Shown here: positions 10,099-18,596 of the stretch, one piece after another
Layout: each line of letters opens with the position of its first letter
How positions within the stretch are numbered: the first letter of the stretch is position 1
Source: Cyanobacterium sp. HL-69
Lineage (GTDB): Bacteria > Cyanobacteriota > Cyanobacteriia > Cyanobacteriales > Cyanobacteriaceae
Direction: 5' to 3'
Assembly: GCA_002813895.1 (NCBI GenBank)
Contig: CP024912.1
Span: forward strand, 2,821,836 to 2,885,835
DNA: 64,000 nt
Notes under the pieces: model-generated
Told to the model about the DNA's origin: nothing
What the model saw: the letters and a program-made list of their open reading frames with translations, nothing else
Databases searched by the model: none
Program-made: the position numbers and the translations under genes

Positions 10099-10620
10099 AT
10101 GGCAAAAAAAATTATCATTCTCGGTAATTCTAGTTCAGGAAAATCCTCTCTGGCTCAGAAAATTGCTGAAGTGTATCAAATTCCCTATCTCGATTTAGAT
10201 ACCATCGCTTGGGAGTCTGGATTAACACCCCAAAGACGAAGTTTTGATGATGTCTATGCAGATATTTTTGAGTTCATGGAAAGTAATGCCCATTGGATTA
10301 TTGAAGGGTGTTATGGGGATTTAATTGCCTCGATGAGTGAATATGCTAATCAATTAATATTTCTCAATCCAGACATAGAAGTATGTTTAGATAATTGCCG
10401 TAAACGTCCTTGGGAAAGCCACAAGTATGACAGTTTAGAGGCACAAAATGCTAATTTAGAGATGTTGGTTTCATGGATAAAAAAATATCCTCATGGAGAT
10501 GATGAGTTTTCTTTGGTTGCCCATGGTCACATTTTTAAGACTTTTGAAGGCAATAAAGTAGAGTATAACCACAACTGGGAAGAAAAAGACGTTTTTTCTT
10601 GGCTCAATCCATTAGACTGA
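10099..10620 (+). CDS. P-loop nucleotide kinase-like protein (AAA/adenylate-kinase type)
   Basis: A 173-residue protein starting with a Walker A loop, GNSSSGKSS (about residues 9-17), followed by YLDLDTIAW, typical of small adenylate-kinase/shikimate-kinase-like P-loop proteins sometimes labelled FlaR or DNA topology modulation protein. It probably phosphorylates a small molecule or nucleotide; the substrate is unknown. The start must be at or near 10099 because the P-loop begins at once, yet the preceding bases are the rpoC1 terminator, leaving no normal ribosome binding site. Transcription from read-through or a short/leaderless message is therefore likely. Confidence 0.7.
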   Translation: MAKKIIILGNSSSGKSSLAQKIAEVYQIPYLDLDTIAWESGLTPQRRSFDDVYADIFEFMESNAHWIIEGCYGDLIASMSEYANQLIFLNPDIEVCLDNCRKRPWESHKYDSLEAQNANLEMLVSWIKKYPHGDDEFSLVAHGHIFKTFEGNKVEYNHNWEEKDVFSWLNPLD

Positions 10621-10648
10621 AATATAATTAACTATCCATTGTTCACCT

Positions 10649-11299
10649 ATGTTAATTCCCCTTAGAAAAGAAGCTCTTGATGATATGATACCTGCGATCG
10701 CCACAGGAACGCAATACGCTTATTACTGGGCAAATCTTTCCACATTACTAAAAAATTTATTTATATCTTTAATAGGAGTATTAATTTTTTTGCTTTTAGG
10801 GGCAGTTTTTGGTGAAGGTTTTGAGGGAATATCTTTGATTTTGATTGTGACCGTTGGGCTATACTGGCTATGGGGTCCAGTATATTGGGCTAGTGTGCGT
10901 AATGGTAAATATAGACGTTATCAGTACGTTGGCTTTTGGCGTGGTAGGGTATTGGATGTATATGTTAGCGAAGAAGTGGTCAACGAATCCTCAGCTCTCG
11001 ACAAGCTAGGTAAAGTGATAATTGTTGAGAATTTGCAGAAAAAGATTAACGTAGAAATAGGAGATAAAAGTGGTTTTAGAACTACTATCTCTAGTCCCTT
11101 ACAAAGAATTCACAAGGTAATTAATCGTGGTCAAGCGGTAGAAGGATTACTATTATCTAATGACCCTGATTTTATGCGTATTAGCAAAGTTACTGATATT
11201 TATATTCCCCGTCATAAACTTTGGGTGGGAGAATACCCCTATTTGAGAAGAGATATTTTCTTAGATGTTAGAAAGCAATTAGCTAAAATCTACGGTTAA
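10649..11299 (+). CDS. Conserved membrane protein of unknown function
   Basis: A 216-residue protein. Two adjacent hydrophobic segments (about residues 34-52 and 58-75) form a membrane hairpin near the N-terminus, followed by WGPVYWASVRNGKYRRYQY and a soluble C-terminal domain rich in beta-type sequence. I recognise the pattern as a conserved cyanobacterial family but cannot assign a function. It follows the P-loop kinase by 28 bp on the same strand, so the two may be cotranscribed. Confidence 0.6.
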   Translation: MLIPLRKEALDDMIPAIATGTQYAYYWANLSTLLKNLFISLIGVLIFLLLGAVFGEGFEGISLILIVTVGLYWLWGPVYWASVRNGKYRRYQYVGFWRGRVLDVYVSEEVVNESSALDKLGKVIIVENLQKKINVEIGDKSGFRTTISSPLQRIHKVINRGQAVEGLLLSNDPDFMRISKVTDIYIPRHKLWVGEYPYLRRDIFLDVRKQLAKIYG

Positions 11300-11429
11300 T
11301 CATCATTTAAAACTTACGATGATAATCAAGATATGATTTTTGTTGAGTATCAATTACTAAAGCATTGTAAGTAATATCCAGTATTTGATACTGCAAATTT
11401 TTATTTTCATATCTTAATTCACCACTGCT

Positions 11430-12725
11430 CTAATTTCTACTAACAGGGCTATTTTCTACTGGGGAGAAAGCCAAATTTCGGAGGACGCTTACCGCTCTAT
11501 AATATTGAGGATCAGACGACGTACCAATAAGAGAAGGATCATCCCTTAACTGTGACTGTTGCCGACGGCTAATGTTTTGGATCACATTGGGAGCAATGCC
11601 ATTTTTACTAATATTTAGTCCGCTAGGGGGATAATAACGAGAAATAGTTACCGCCAATCCAGAGCCGTCAGAAAGAGAATGTACTGACTGTACCGTACCC
11701 TTACCGAAGGTATTTGTGCCCACTACCGTAGCCCTTTGATTTTCCTTTAATGCCCCAGCCAAAATCTCACTAGCACTGGCAGAATTACCATCTACCAATA
11801 CCACAAGGGGAAGATCTGTGAGGGCGGAGTTGTTAGCGTGGAAGCGACGATGCCCCCCCCGACGATCCACTACATCGACAATTTCTCCTTCTGCCATCCA
11901 CATTCTAGCAATATCTACACTGGCAAATAGGAGTCCTCCGGGGTTGCCTCTCAAGTCCAATACAAAGGCGGAAACATCTTGATCTTGTAAACTGGTAATG
12001 GCTTCTTGCATTTGCTCAGTGGCATTAGAGCTAAATTCTTCTAGCCTTATGTAACCTACATTTAATTCCCCTTCTTGTCGGAGGCTGTAATCGAGGGCAG
12101 GTATTTGAATTTCTGCACGGGTAATTACCACCTCAAAACTGGATTCTCCTTGACGGGCAATTTGTAAGCGTACATCACTACCATTATCCCCCTGCATGGC
12201 TTCTGAGGCCTGTTGTAAGTCCATTAAAGCCGTTGGTTTTCCGTCAATACGTACAATGCGATCGCCCCTTTTCAATCCCATTTCTTCTGCTGGAGAATTG
12301 CGAATTGCCTCAACTACATATAAATCTTGAGTTCTTTGATCTACAGCCATACGAATCCCCACCCCAGAAACCCGTCCAGAAGTCTGATTGGTAAGGGCTT
12401 CAAACTGATCAGGCACCAAAAAACGAGTATAAGGATCACCCAAATCTTTTAAAGCCCCCTCAATGGCCTGATATGCCTGTCTGGGGTTACTATAATCTCT
12501 GCTGAGTAGCTCACTTCTTTTTCTTTGCCAGTCAACCTTATTAAAATCTCCATCCACAAACTCTCGATTGACAATTTGCCATACCTCATCCACAATTGCC
12601 TTCGGGCTTTCAACCATTTCAGCCTGAGTAGGAATAGGATAAAACAAAGGTATTAGGGTTCCCGTAGCGAGGGCAAGAAAAACTTTTCTGAGATTATCGG
12701 GTGTTAAGGTATTTGACTTTTTCAT
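11430..12725 (-). CDS. Carboxyl-terminal processing protease (S41 family)
   Basis: A 431-residue serine protease. A signal peptide ends near PIPTQA (about residue 35), so it is exported to the lumen or periplasm. A PDZ domain (about residues 105-190) precedes the S41 peptidase domain, with the catalytic Ser/Lys pair in NSASASEIL and NTFGKGTVQS. Cyanobacteria carry three paralogues: CtpA matures photosystem II protein D1, while CtpB and CtpC act elsewhere. The N-terminal VDEVWQIVNREFVDGDFN looks more like the CtpB/CtpC group than CtpA, but I cannot settle this by eye. It is divergent from arsM. Confidence 0.92.
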   Translation of the reverse strand: MKKSNTLTPDNLRKVFLALATGTLIPLFYPIPTQAEMVESPKAIVDEVWQIVNREFVDGDFNKVDWQRKRSELLSRDYSNPRQAYQAIEGALKDLGDPYTRFLVPDQFEALTNQTSGRVSGVGIRMAVDQRTQDLYVVEAIRNSPAEEMGLKRGDRIVRIDGKPTALMDLQQASEAMQGDNGSDVRLQIARQGESSFEVVITRAEIQIPALDYSLRQEGELNVGYIRLEEFSSNATEQMQEAITSLQDQDVSAFVLDLRGNPGGLLFASVDIARMWMAEGEIVDVVDRRGGHRRFHANNSALTDLPLVVLVDGNSASASEILAGALKENQRATVVGTNTFGKGTVQSVHSLSDGSGLAVTISRYYPPSGLNISKNGIAPNVIQNISRRQQSQLRDDPSLIGTSSDPQYYRAVSVLRNLAFSPVENSPVSRN

Positions 12726-13181
12726 AAATGTGTGGGGATGAATATTTTTAAACTCTCATCTTTTTTCTCAGTGTATCAAATTTATTTTACGATGTGCTGT
12801 TCACCGCCAACCTTCTTAACATCCCAGCACTTTTTTCAATCAATTTAAAATCGAGATTTATGATTAATTGTTGATAATAACCATTACCGTGACCTTTTAT
12901 TTCAAATACTGATTAGGGCGTTACTCATACATATGATTTCCTCTTTGAGCAGAAAATTAGGCAATGATGATAATATTTTTACATCTCAATGTTGAGCGTA
13001 ACTAAATTATATTTCATACTACAACCCCTGCAATGCCCTAATTTTAAACCTCCCTTACCTTTAGACCAAAAAAATAACTTTGTGACAACCTATTAAAGAT
13101 TGCTATATCATCAATATAGTTAAAACCTTTTTGCTATCCAGCTCGTACTTATTTTAACTTGAAATTTTATTCCAGAATTTT
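12726..13181. other. Divergent intergenic region between ctp and arsM
   Basis: About 455 bp of AT-rich DNA that must hold promoters for both flanking genes. The clearest structure is a perfect inverted repeat, CTATAT-5 nt-ATATAG at 13103-13119, about 63 bp before the arsM start. No reading frame is evident. Confidence 0.5.
13103..13119. promoter_or_regulatory. Candidate operator upstream of arsM
   Basis: Perfect 6-base inverted arms CTATAT/ATATAG separated by five bases, the size of site bound by dimeric ArsR/SmtB-type regulators. Only symmetry and position support this; in such AT-rich DNA it may be chance. Confidence 0.25.
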
Positions 13182-14144
13182 ATGACATATTTAGAAACCA
13201 CAGCCAAATTTTATTCAGAAGTCGCCCAAACCCCCGAAGTAGGTTTATGTTGCGTTCAAAGTAGCTCTTTACAATTACCAGGACTAAAAATCCCCCAAAA
13301 AATGCAAGAGATGAACTACGGCTGTGGTACAACGGTTCACCCCAACGAACTAGGAAAAAATCCTCGGGTTTTATATGTCGGAGTCGGAGGGGGATTAGAA
13401 GCCCTACAATTTGCTTATTTTAGCCGTCAGCAAGGGGGAGTTATCGCCGTTGAACCCGTGGAAGCCATGAGAAACGTGGCAAGAGACAATTTAATACAAG
13501 CCACAACCCTTAACGATTGGTTTAAAGAAGAATTTGTCGAAATCAGAGATGGTGATGCCTTTAACTTACCCGTAGCAGATGAATCCGTTGATTTAGTTGC
13601 TCAAAATTGCCTATTTAATATTTTTGAACCCGAAGACCTAAACAAAGCCCTTAAGGAAGTTTATCGGGTATTAAAGCCTGGGGGAAAACTCCTAATGAGT
13701 GATCCCATTACCACCGAGTCTATCCCCTTACAGTTGAGACAGGATGAGCATTTACGAGCCATGTGTTTATCTGGGGCGCTAACTTATGATGAATATACCC
13801 AACAATTAATTGATGCTGGTTTTGGGCAGGTAGAAATTCGTACTCGTCGCCCCTATCGTTTATTGGATACCCATAGTTACAAATTGGAAAAACCTTTATT
13901 ATTAGAAAGTTTAAATACCGTTTCTTTTAAAGTGCCAATTCCTGAAGATGGGGCTTGTATTTTTACTGGAAAAACAGCAATTTATCATGGTAGTTTAGAT
14001 TATTTTGATGATAATGCTGGACATATACTAACAAAAGGAGTTCCTGCTTCTATTTGCGATAAAACGGCCAATAATTTAAGTAAATTTTCTGATGTTTTTA
14101 TAACTGATTCTACTTGGCATTATGACGGCGGAGGCTGTTGCTAA
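13182..14144 (+). CDS. arsM: Arsenite S-adenosylmethionine methyltransferase (arsenosugar-type ArsM)
   Basis: A 320-residue class I methyltransferase. The SAM-binding glycine loop is VGVGGG (about residues 67-72), with a later acidic motif and the post-motif LKPGGKLLMSD. Arsenic-type cysteines are present: Cys23-Cys24 near the N-terminus, Cys48, and the terminal GGGCC. ArsM methylates trivalent arsenic to methylated arsenicals. This protein differs from the commonest ArsM in its glycine loop and looks like the version paired with the radical SAM enzyme ArsS in arsenosugar synthesis. That partner is the next gene, 207 bp downstream, which strongly supports the assignment. Confidence 0.8.
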   Translation: MTYLETTAKFYSEVAQTPEVGLCCVQSSSLQLPGLKIPQKMQEMNYGCGTTVHPNELGKNPRVLYVGVGGGLEALQFAYFSRQQGGVIAVEPVEAMRNVARDNLIQATTLNDWFKEEFVEIRDGDAFNLPVADESVDLVAQNCLFNIFEPEDLNKALKEVYRVLKPGGKLLMSDPITTESIPLQLRQDEHLRAMCLSGALTYDEYTQQLIDAGFGQVEIRTRRPYRLLDTHSYKLEKPLLLESLNTVSFKVPIPEDGACIFTGKTAIYHGSLDYFDDNAGHILTKGVPASICDKTANNLSKFSDVFITDSTWHYDGGGCC

Positions 14145-14351
14145 AAATATTGATTTTTTTGATAATTGCTTCTTTAAGGAGCTTAAGTATCGTAACCATA
14201 AATAAGTAAACCGGTCAAGGTCATAAAAATATTATCATCCCTAGCTAGTGTCTTAATAGAAAATTAAATTCCTTTGAAGTTTTTATCAATAATTTGAGAC
14301 TACTATACAATCACATTTGCCTAAAAATTAACAGAGTTTATTAAAGATAAC

Positions 14352-15347
14352 ATGAGTTTTAATACGATAACTAAGATTACCCCTTTTGCTGAAAAAATAA
14401 AACAACCTTTACTAAAGGATAAAATCACAGTTTTACAAATAAATTTAGGTAAAAAATGTAACCTCGCTTGTAGTCATTGTCATGTAGAAGCTAGTCCTAA
14501 ACGTACGGAAGAATTAACTCCAGAAATTTGTGAGCAATTACAACAGTTAATTTCTAAATTTCCTCAGATAAAAACCATTGACTTGACTGGGGGAGCCCCT
14601 GAATTAAATTATGGTTTTAAGCCTTTAGTAGAAACCGCCAGAAAATATAATAAGGAGATTATTGTTAGGTCAAATTTAACTATTTATTTTGAGCAAGGTT
14701 TTGAGGATATTCCCCAATGTTGTGCCGATAATAAGGTTAGGATTGTGGCTTCTTTACCTTGTTATCTCGAAGATAATGTGGATAAGGTTAGGGGGAAAGG
14801 GGTTTATGATCAATCCATCAGGGCGATTGGGTGGCTTAATGATTTGGGGTATGGAACAGATGAAGATTTAATTTTGGATTTGGTTTATAATCCTCCTTTA
14901 CCTACTACTAAAAACTTTTCTTTAACGGCGGAACAATCTAAGTTAGAAACTGCTTATAAAATGTTCTTACAAGAACATTTTGAGATTAAATTTAATAGCT
15001 TATTAACTATTACTAATTTACCTATTGGTAGGACTAAATTTTTCTTGAAGAAACAAGGCTTAATTGATGATTATTTATATTTTTTAGAGTCCAACTTTAA
15101 TCCCATTACAGTTAATAGTTTAATGTGTCGTAATGAATTATCTATTGACTATTTGGGTAATGTTTATGATTGTGACTTTAATCAGATGGAAAATTTACCT
15201 GCAAAGATACCTAATGGAGATAATTTGACTGTGACGAAGTTGTTGGCGATGGATAGTTTGGATGTAATAGAAAAGGTACAAACAGCATCTTATTGTTATG
15301 GTTGCACGGCGGGGAGTGGTTCTAGTTGTGGTGGTGCTTTGAGTTAA
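14352..15347 (+). CDS. arsS: Arsenosugar biosynthesis radical SAM protein
   Basis: A 331-residue radical SAM enzyme. The [4Fe-4S] cluster motif CxxxCxxC is at Cys36-Cys40-Cys43 (KKCNLACSHCH), followed by a TGGAPE loop at about residue 79. The C-terminal domain is rich in cysteines, ending in YCYGCTAGSGSSCGG, characteristic of the radical SAM/Cys-rich (DUF3641) family. ArsS is proposed to add the 5-deoxyadenosyl group to dimethylarsenic on the way to arsenosugars. It is complete and lies after arsM. The IS5-like element begins only 37 bp after its stop codon. Confidence 0.85.
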   Translation: MSFNTITKITPFAEKIKQPLLKDKITVLQINLGKKCNLACSHCHVEASPKRTEELTPEICEQLQQLISKFPQIKTIDLTGGAPELNYGFKPLVETARKYNKEIIVRSNLTIYFEQGFEDIPQCCADNKVRIVASLPCYLEDNVDKVRGKGVYDQSIRAIGWLNDLGYGTDEDLILDLVYNPPLPTTKNFSLTAEQSKLETAYKMFLQEHFEIKFNSLLTITNLPIGRTKFFLKKQGLIDDYLYFLESNFNPITVNSLMCRNELSIDYLGNVYDCDFNQMENLPAKIPNGDNLTVTKLLAMDSLDVIEKVQTASYCYGCTAGSGSSCGGALS

Positions 15348-15384
15348 CTTATTCTTTATTATTTTTGATAATTTTATTTTAATA

Positions 15385-15405
15385 TATAGAACCCATTTGG
15401 TATCT
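15385..15405 (+). repeat. Left terminal inverted repeat of the IS5-like element
   Basis: Matches the reverse complement of 16282-16302 at 20 of 21 positions, differing only at position 9. Confidence 0.92.
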
Positions 15406-15443
15406 AGTAGAATATTGAGAGGAACAAATTGATAAATGGAATA

Positions 15444-16282
15444 ATGGCTTACTCTAGCAGTCTAAGTGATCAAGAATGGGAAATAATTAAACCTCTATTA
15501 CCAAAGAAAAAAAAGAACTTGTCCACCAAAGTGGTCTAAAAGACAAATTTGGGATGGTATCTTTTATCAACTCAAAAATCGCTGTAATGGGTCTGATTTA
15601 CCAAAGGATTTACCTCCTGATTCTACCGTTTATTGGCATTATAAAAACTGGAAAAAAGAAGGTGTCTTTGAAACAGTGATGTGTGAACTTCACAAGCAAT
15701 TAAGAGAAAAAGTAAAAAAAATCCACTTGGACTCGATTAATTATCATCGATTCTCAAGCAGTGAAAAATACTTGTAATGGGGGGGTAGAGAGTAGAGGAT
15801 TCTGTGGTTATAAACTCACCAATGGTATAAAAAGACATTTAGCAGTAGACAGTCTTGGCTTTCCCTTTTTCACTTATTGTACAAAGGCAAGTATTTTCGA
15901 TGATCGAGGATTAATCATGATGTTGAGTGAGAACATAGATTATTTTCGTGCCAAACCCATGAATGTTCATAAAATTACAATCCTCGTGGATTCAGGTTAT
16001 CATCCTGATTTTATCATGAGGGAATTAGAAAAAGTTTATCCACAAATGGGAAAGAAAATTCGTATGGAAAAATCAGGCAAAATCTCTTCTGAACAAAAAA
16101 AATCAGAAGGAAAAAAAGGATTTGTGGTAGTCAAAGCAAGATGGATCATTGAAAGATCTAATGGTTGGATGGAAAGATGTAAAAATTTGGTCAAAAACTT
16201 TGAAAGAACCTTATTCAACTCCACCCAAAAAGTTAACTTATGTTTTATTCTATTACTTTTAAAAAGACTCACTGCTTCCTGA
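15444..16282 (+). pseudogene. IS5-family transposase, two frameshifts
   Basis: The start MAYSSSLSDQEWEIIKPLLP is the typical N-terminus of the DUF4096/IS427 group. The frame stops at 15537-15539, but a coherent continuation (CPPKWSKRQIWDGIFYQL) is in the +1 frame from 15520. That frame fails in turn near 15721, and the catalytic part (IIIDSQAVK, then the KRHLAVDSLG region) continues in the next +1 frame to 16282. Both shifts coincide with runs of eight A (15507-15514 and 15714-15721); removing one A from each would restore a single reading frame. Slippage damage is likely; programmed frameshifting at both tracts, or sequencing error, cannot be excluded. Confidence 0.82.
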
Positions 16283-16302
16283 GATACCAAATGAGTTCTA
16301 TA
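16282..16302 (-). repeat. Right terminal inverted repeat of the IS5-like element
   Basis: Reverse complement of the left repeat with one mismatch; the transposase stop codon lies at its inner edge. Confidence 0.92.
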
Positions 16303-16449
16303 ACGGGAAAAAATCGGCACTATACACATCGCCTCCGCTTCAAATTCTTGATACAATTCTCGATGATAGCGGGAAAAATTTGCTTGAGAAATATTATTGA
16401 TATCCCTCTTTTGTCACTTTCCGAGATAATGAATCTTAAAAGGATAAAT

Positions 16450-17418
16450 TTATCCGCTCAAAAAATAATTCATACAATTATTACTATACTCGAGCAAATT
16501 ATTAAAACCTATCCAAATGACATCATTTTTCATCATTCTTAACCATGGCAATACTGCTCTAAATATTAATATTGGTTGAACCATGATTCTGTAATTTACT
16601 AATGTATTTTTCCAACTATTAAAATTACGCCAGTCTTGATTATTTATTCTTTTTTCTTCCTTGTTCCCCTCTCTGTTTTTCTGATTTATTAATTGTTTAA
16701 CTGGCTTAGTTTTTACGCTAATCATCCAATAAACACTATTAATTATTTCCCACCATTTTAAAATGTCTTTTCCTTTCGTTAAACGATAATCTGTCCAACC
16801 TAGTTCTTGTTTACACTGGCGAAATCCATACTCCACCCATGTACGCTCACCATATAAATTTCCTATAGTTTTTTTTTGTTCATTTCTACTTCCTTTAATA
16901 TTTGTCATCACAAAACTTGTACTATTTTTTGGCATCGTTTCTGGGTCTGTCGTCAGTTCCCAATAAGTTATTTCTTTTCTTTGACCATGATATTGTCGAG
17001 ATATATAATCCGTAGTATTTCCTTATCTTGGTGCGCGTTCCCTTGCGTCTTTTGCCGACGCGGGGTCGCACCGCTTTTTACGGTCTCCTGTTTCATCAAT
17101 AATAATTGTAATAGGAATATTAATAAAAACATTTAAGATTGAGTGCAAACGAGTTTTTTCTAATTCCCATAAATTCCAATCAGCACAAGTGAGAAAATGA
17201 TGTAAACTTTGAGAAGAAACATTAACGATGCGAGAAATTTCAGGAAGAGATTTTCTTTTAATATCAGAAATTAATCCTAAGTGTAAATATTTAAAATATT
17301 CGTAGTTACGCACATCAAAAAACAAGGTAGAGTAGGCAGAACAATAATCATCAATGACCGGCACCGTGTCCATGGGATTTCTAGGTAAATGTTTTCTAAT
17401 TTGCTGAGCTACATCCAT
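16450..17418 (-). pseudogene. IS701-family transposase interrupted by a small palindromic insert
   Basis: The N-terminal part from ATG 17418 carries a helix-turn-helix-like region (ISRIVNVSSQSLHHFL) and the first catalytic Asp in IIIDETGDRKK. There the frame enters a GC-rich insert and meets TAA at 17023-17025. Immediately after, in the same frame, the normal sequence resumes as GNTTDYISRQYHGQ and continues through ERTWVEYGFRQCKQELGW to the stop at 16450. The insert therefore kept the frame length but introduced a stop. Without it the protein would be a continuous DDE transposase of roughly 300 residues. Confidence 0.82.
17030..17072. repeat. 43-bp GC-rich palindromic insert
   Basis: Outer arms GGTGCG (17030-17035) and CGCACC (17067-17072), a middle CCC/GGG pairing, and inner arms GCGTC (17045-17049) and GACGC (17057-17061) around a 7-base loop. 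The GC content contrasts sharply with the surrounding AT-rich transposase gene. Its size and hairpin structure suggest a small dispersed cyanobacterial palindromic element that inserted into the transposase. Confidence 0.75.
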
Positions 17419-18227
17419 TGCTGTGAGTACCTTTAATTTTTATTATTATTCTACATTTTTATTCCTCTTTTCGGAAAGTGACAAAAAAGGGATAGTTGTT
17501 GTTTCTCCCTGACGATAACGCCCTCCATGGTTTTCTTGTAACTAGCTGTCATCCCATGTACGAAGACTATTTTGCTCTACTAAGGATATTAGATTATCTT
17601 TTTTACTTTCTGCAATAAATTCCCCTCCCCAATCTTCTTTAAAACCATAGACAGAAACTCGATCGCACTTTAAAATGTTTCTAACTTCATCACAGGTAGT
17701 ATTACAAATTACCTCAAAATTAAGACTATCTCGCATCTTAGTCATAATGGAATTTACCGCTTTTTGAAACAAGGCATTTTCCCGCAGAGCAATTTCCCGT
17801 TGTTTATCAATGGTAATATCCGAAATCACCCCATTCCACACCACATAATCGGATTTTACTACGGAAGGAATACAATGTATTTTGAGATATTTTTGTTTAC
17901 CCTTGGGGGTAATAATCGAAAAACTATAGTTTAAATCTCGTACATATTGACGGGATAAGTAAATAATTTGCCATAAATCATTCCGTTGTTGAGAGTCTAT
18001 TAGATTAAATAAATTTTGGGCATTATCCGTAATTGTTTCTGGGCTTAATCCTAATATTTCTTGACTAACATCACTAACAAAGGAAAAGTAATAATTATCG
18101 TCTTTATCCATGACAAATTGGAAAATTATATCAGGAGTTTATGCCGTTATTTCCCTTAAAGCCTGATTTTTAATGACTTCGGTAAATCGAGGATTTTTTT
18201 GTGTTCAATTTTCTTATCTGTATTCAT

Positions 18228-18596
18228 TTTTTATGATTTACATATAATCTTTTATTTGTATTTCTCCTGTTTTATCCATGGTTAAGGAGTAATTATTATC
18301 AAATAAAATTAAGTTTTTAAAAAAGTTGTAACGAAAAATATTCTATCTTACAATGATTAGTAATCTATTTTTGTTGATATATTTTTTGTGGTTTTGTATT
18401 TGTCTTAAAATCAATTTTTTTGTTACTTTTGTCAGAGAATTAAACTTTTTTATTATTTATTATGACAATTATAATACCTCTGATTCTTAAAAAATATTTT
18501 GTCAAAAAACATTAATTATCATGAAGTTTTATTTATTTTTCTCAGATATAATCTCCATGATATTTCTTTGCACAAATTTCACGGAAGTCTCTCTCG
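18228..18596. other. AT-rich intergenic region upstream of the ArsR-family gene
   Basis: About 370 bp of very AT-rich sequence with many T runs and no reading frame. It lies between the start of the sensor pseudogene and the regulator gene and should contain the regulator's promoter, but I see no convincing box. Confidence 0.5.

Larger units (their letters stand above)
15385..16302 (+). mobile_element. IS5-family-like insertion sequence, about 0.9 kb, inactive
   Basis: Bounded by 21-base terminal inverted repeats with one mismatch (15385-15405 and 16282-16302; inner part CATTTGGTATCT). Both ends begin TATA, fitting insertion at a TA target with TA either duplicated or counted in the repeat. 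It carries a single IS427-type transposase gene interrupted by two frameshifts. Its right end lies within the remains of a GAF-domain gene, while its left end abuts the arsS downstream region, so sequence beyond the left end has been lost or rearranged. Confidence 0.88.
16401..17494 (-). mobile_element. IS701-family-like insertion sequence, inactive
   Basis: Delimited by 24-base inverted repeats, 16401-16424 and 17471-17494, matching at 23 of 24 positions and beginning TATCCCT at the outer edge. The single transposase gene reads on the minus strand. At about 1.1 kb it is somewhat short for the family. It interrupts the GAF domain of a sensor pseudogene. I could not define a clean target duplication at its borders. 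Confidence 0.85.
16303..18227 (-). pseudogene. PAS-GAF sensor (kinase) gene, degraded and IS-interrupted
   Basis: Reading from 18227 leftwards, the start MNTDKKIEHKK loses frame at a run of seven A (18194-18200). In the corrected frame follow EVIKNQALREITA, a stop at 18139-18141, then a PAS domain (TPDIIFQFVMDKDD, FVSDVSQEILG, ending KYLKIHCIPS and NGVISDIT) and the start of a GAF domain. A TAG at 17542-17544 interrupts WDDS-LQENHGGRYRQGE, where related GAF domains usually have Tyr. The IS701-like element (16401-17494) then splits the GAF domain, which resumes at 16400-16303 as NNISQANFSRYHRELYQEF and AMCIVPIFSR before being cut by the IS5-like element. The rest, probably a kinase or cyclase output domain, is missing. 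Confidence 0.8.

Noticed and set aside
16401-17494. Target-site duplication of the IS701-like element
   Set aside because: Flanking bases on the two sides do not give an unambiguous duplication; the outer border of the inverted repeat could shift by a few bases.
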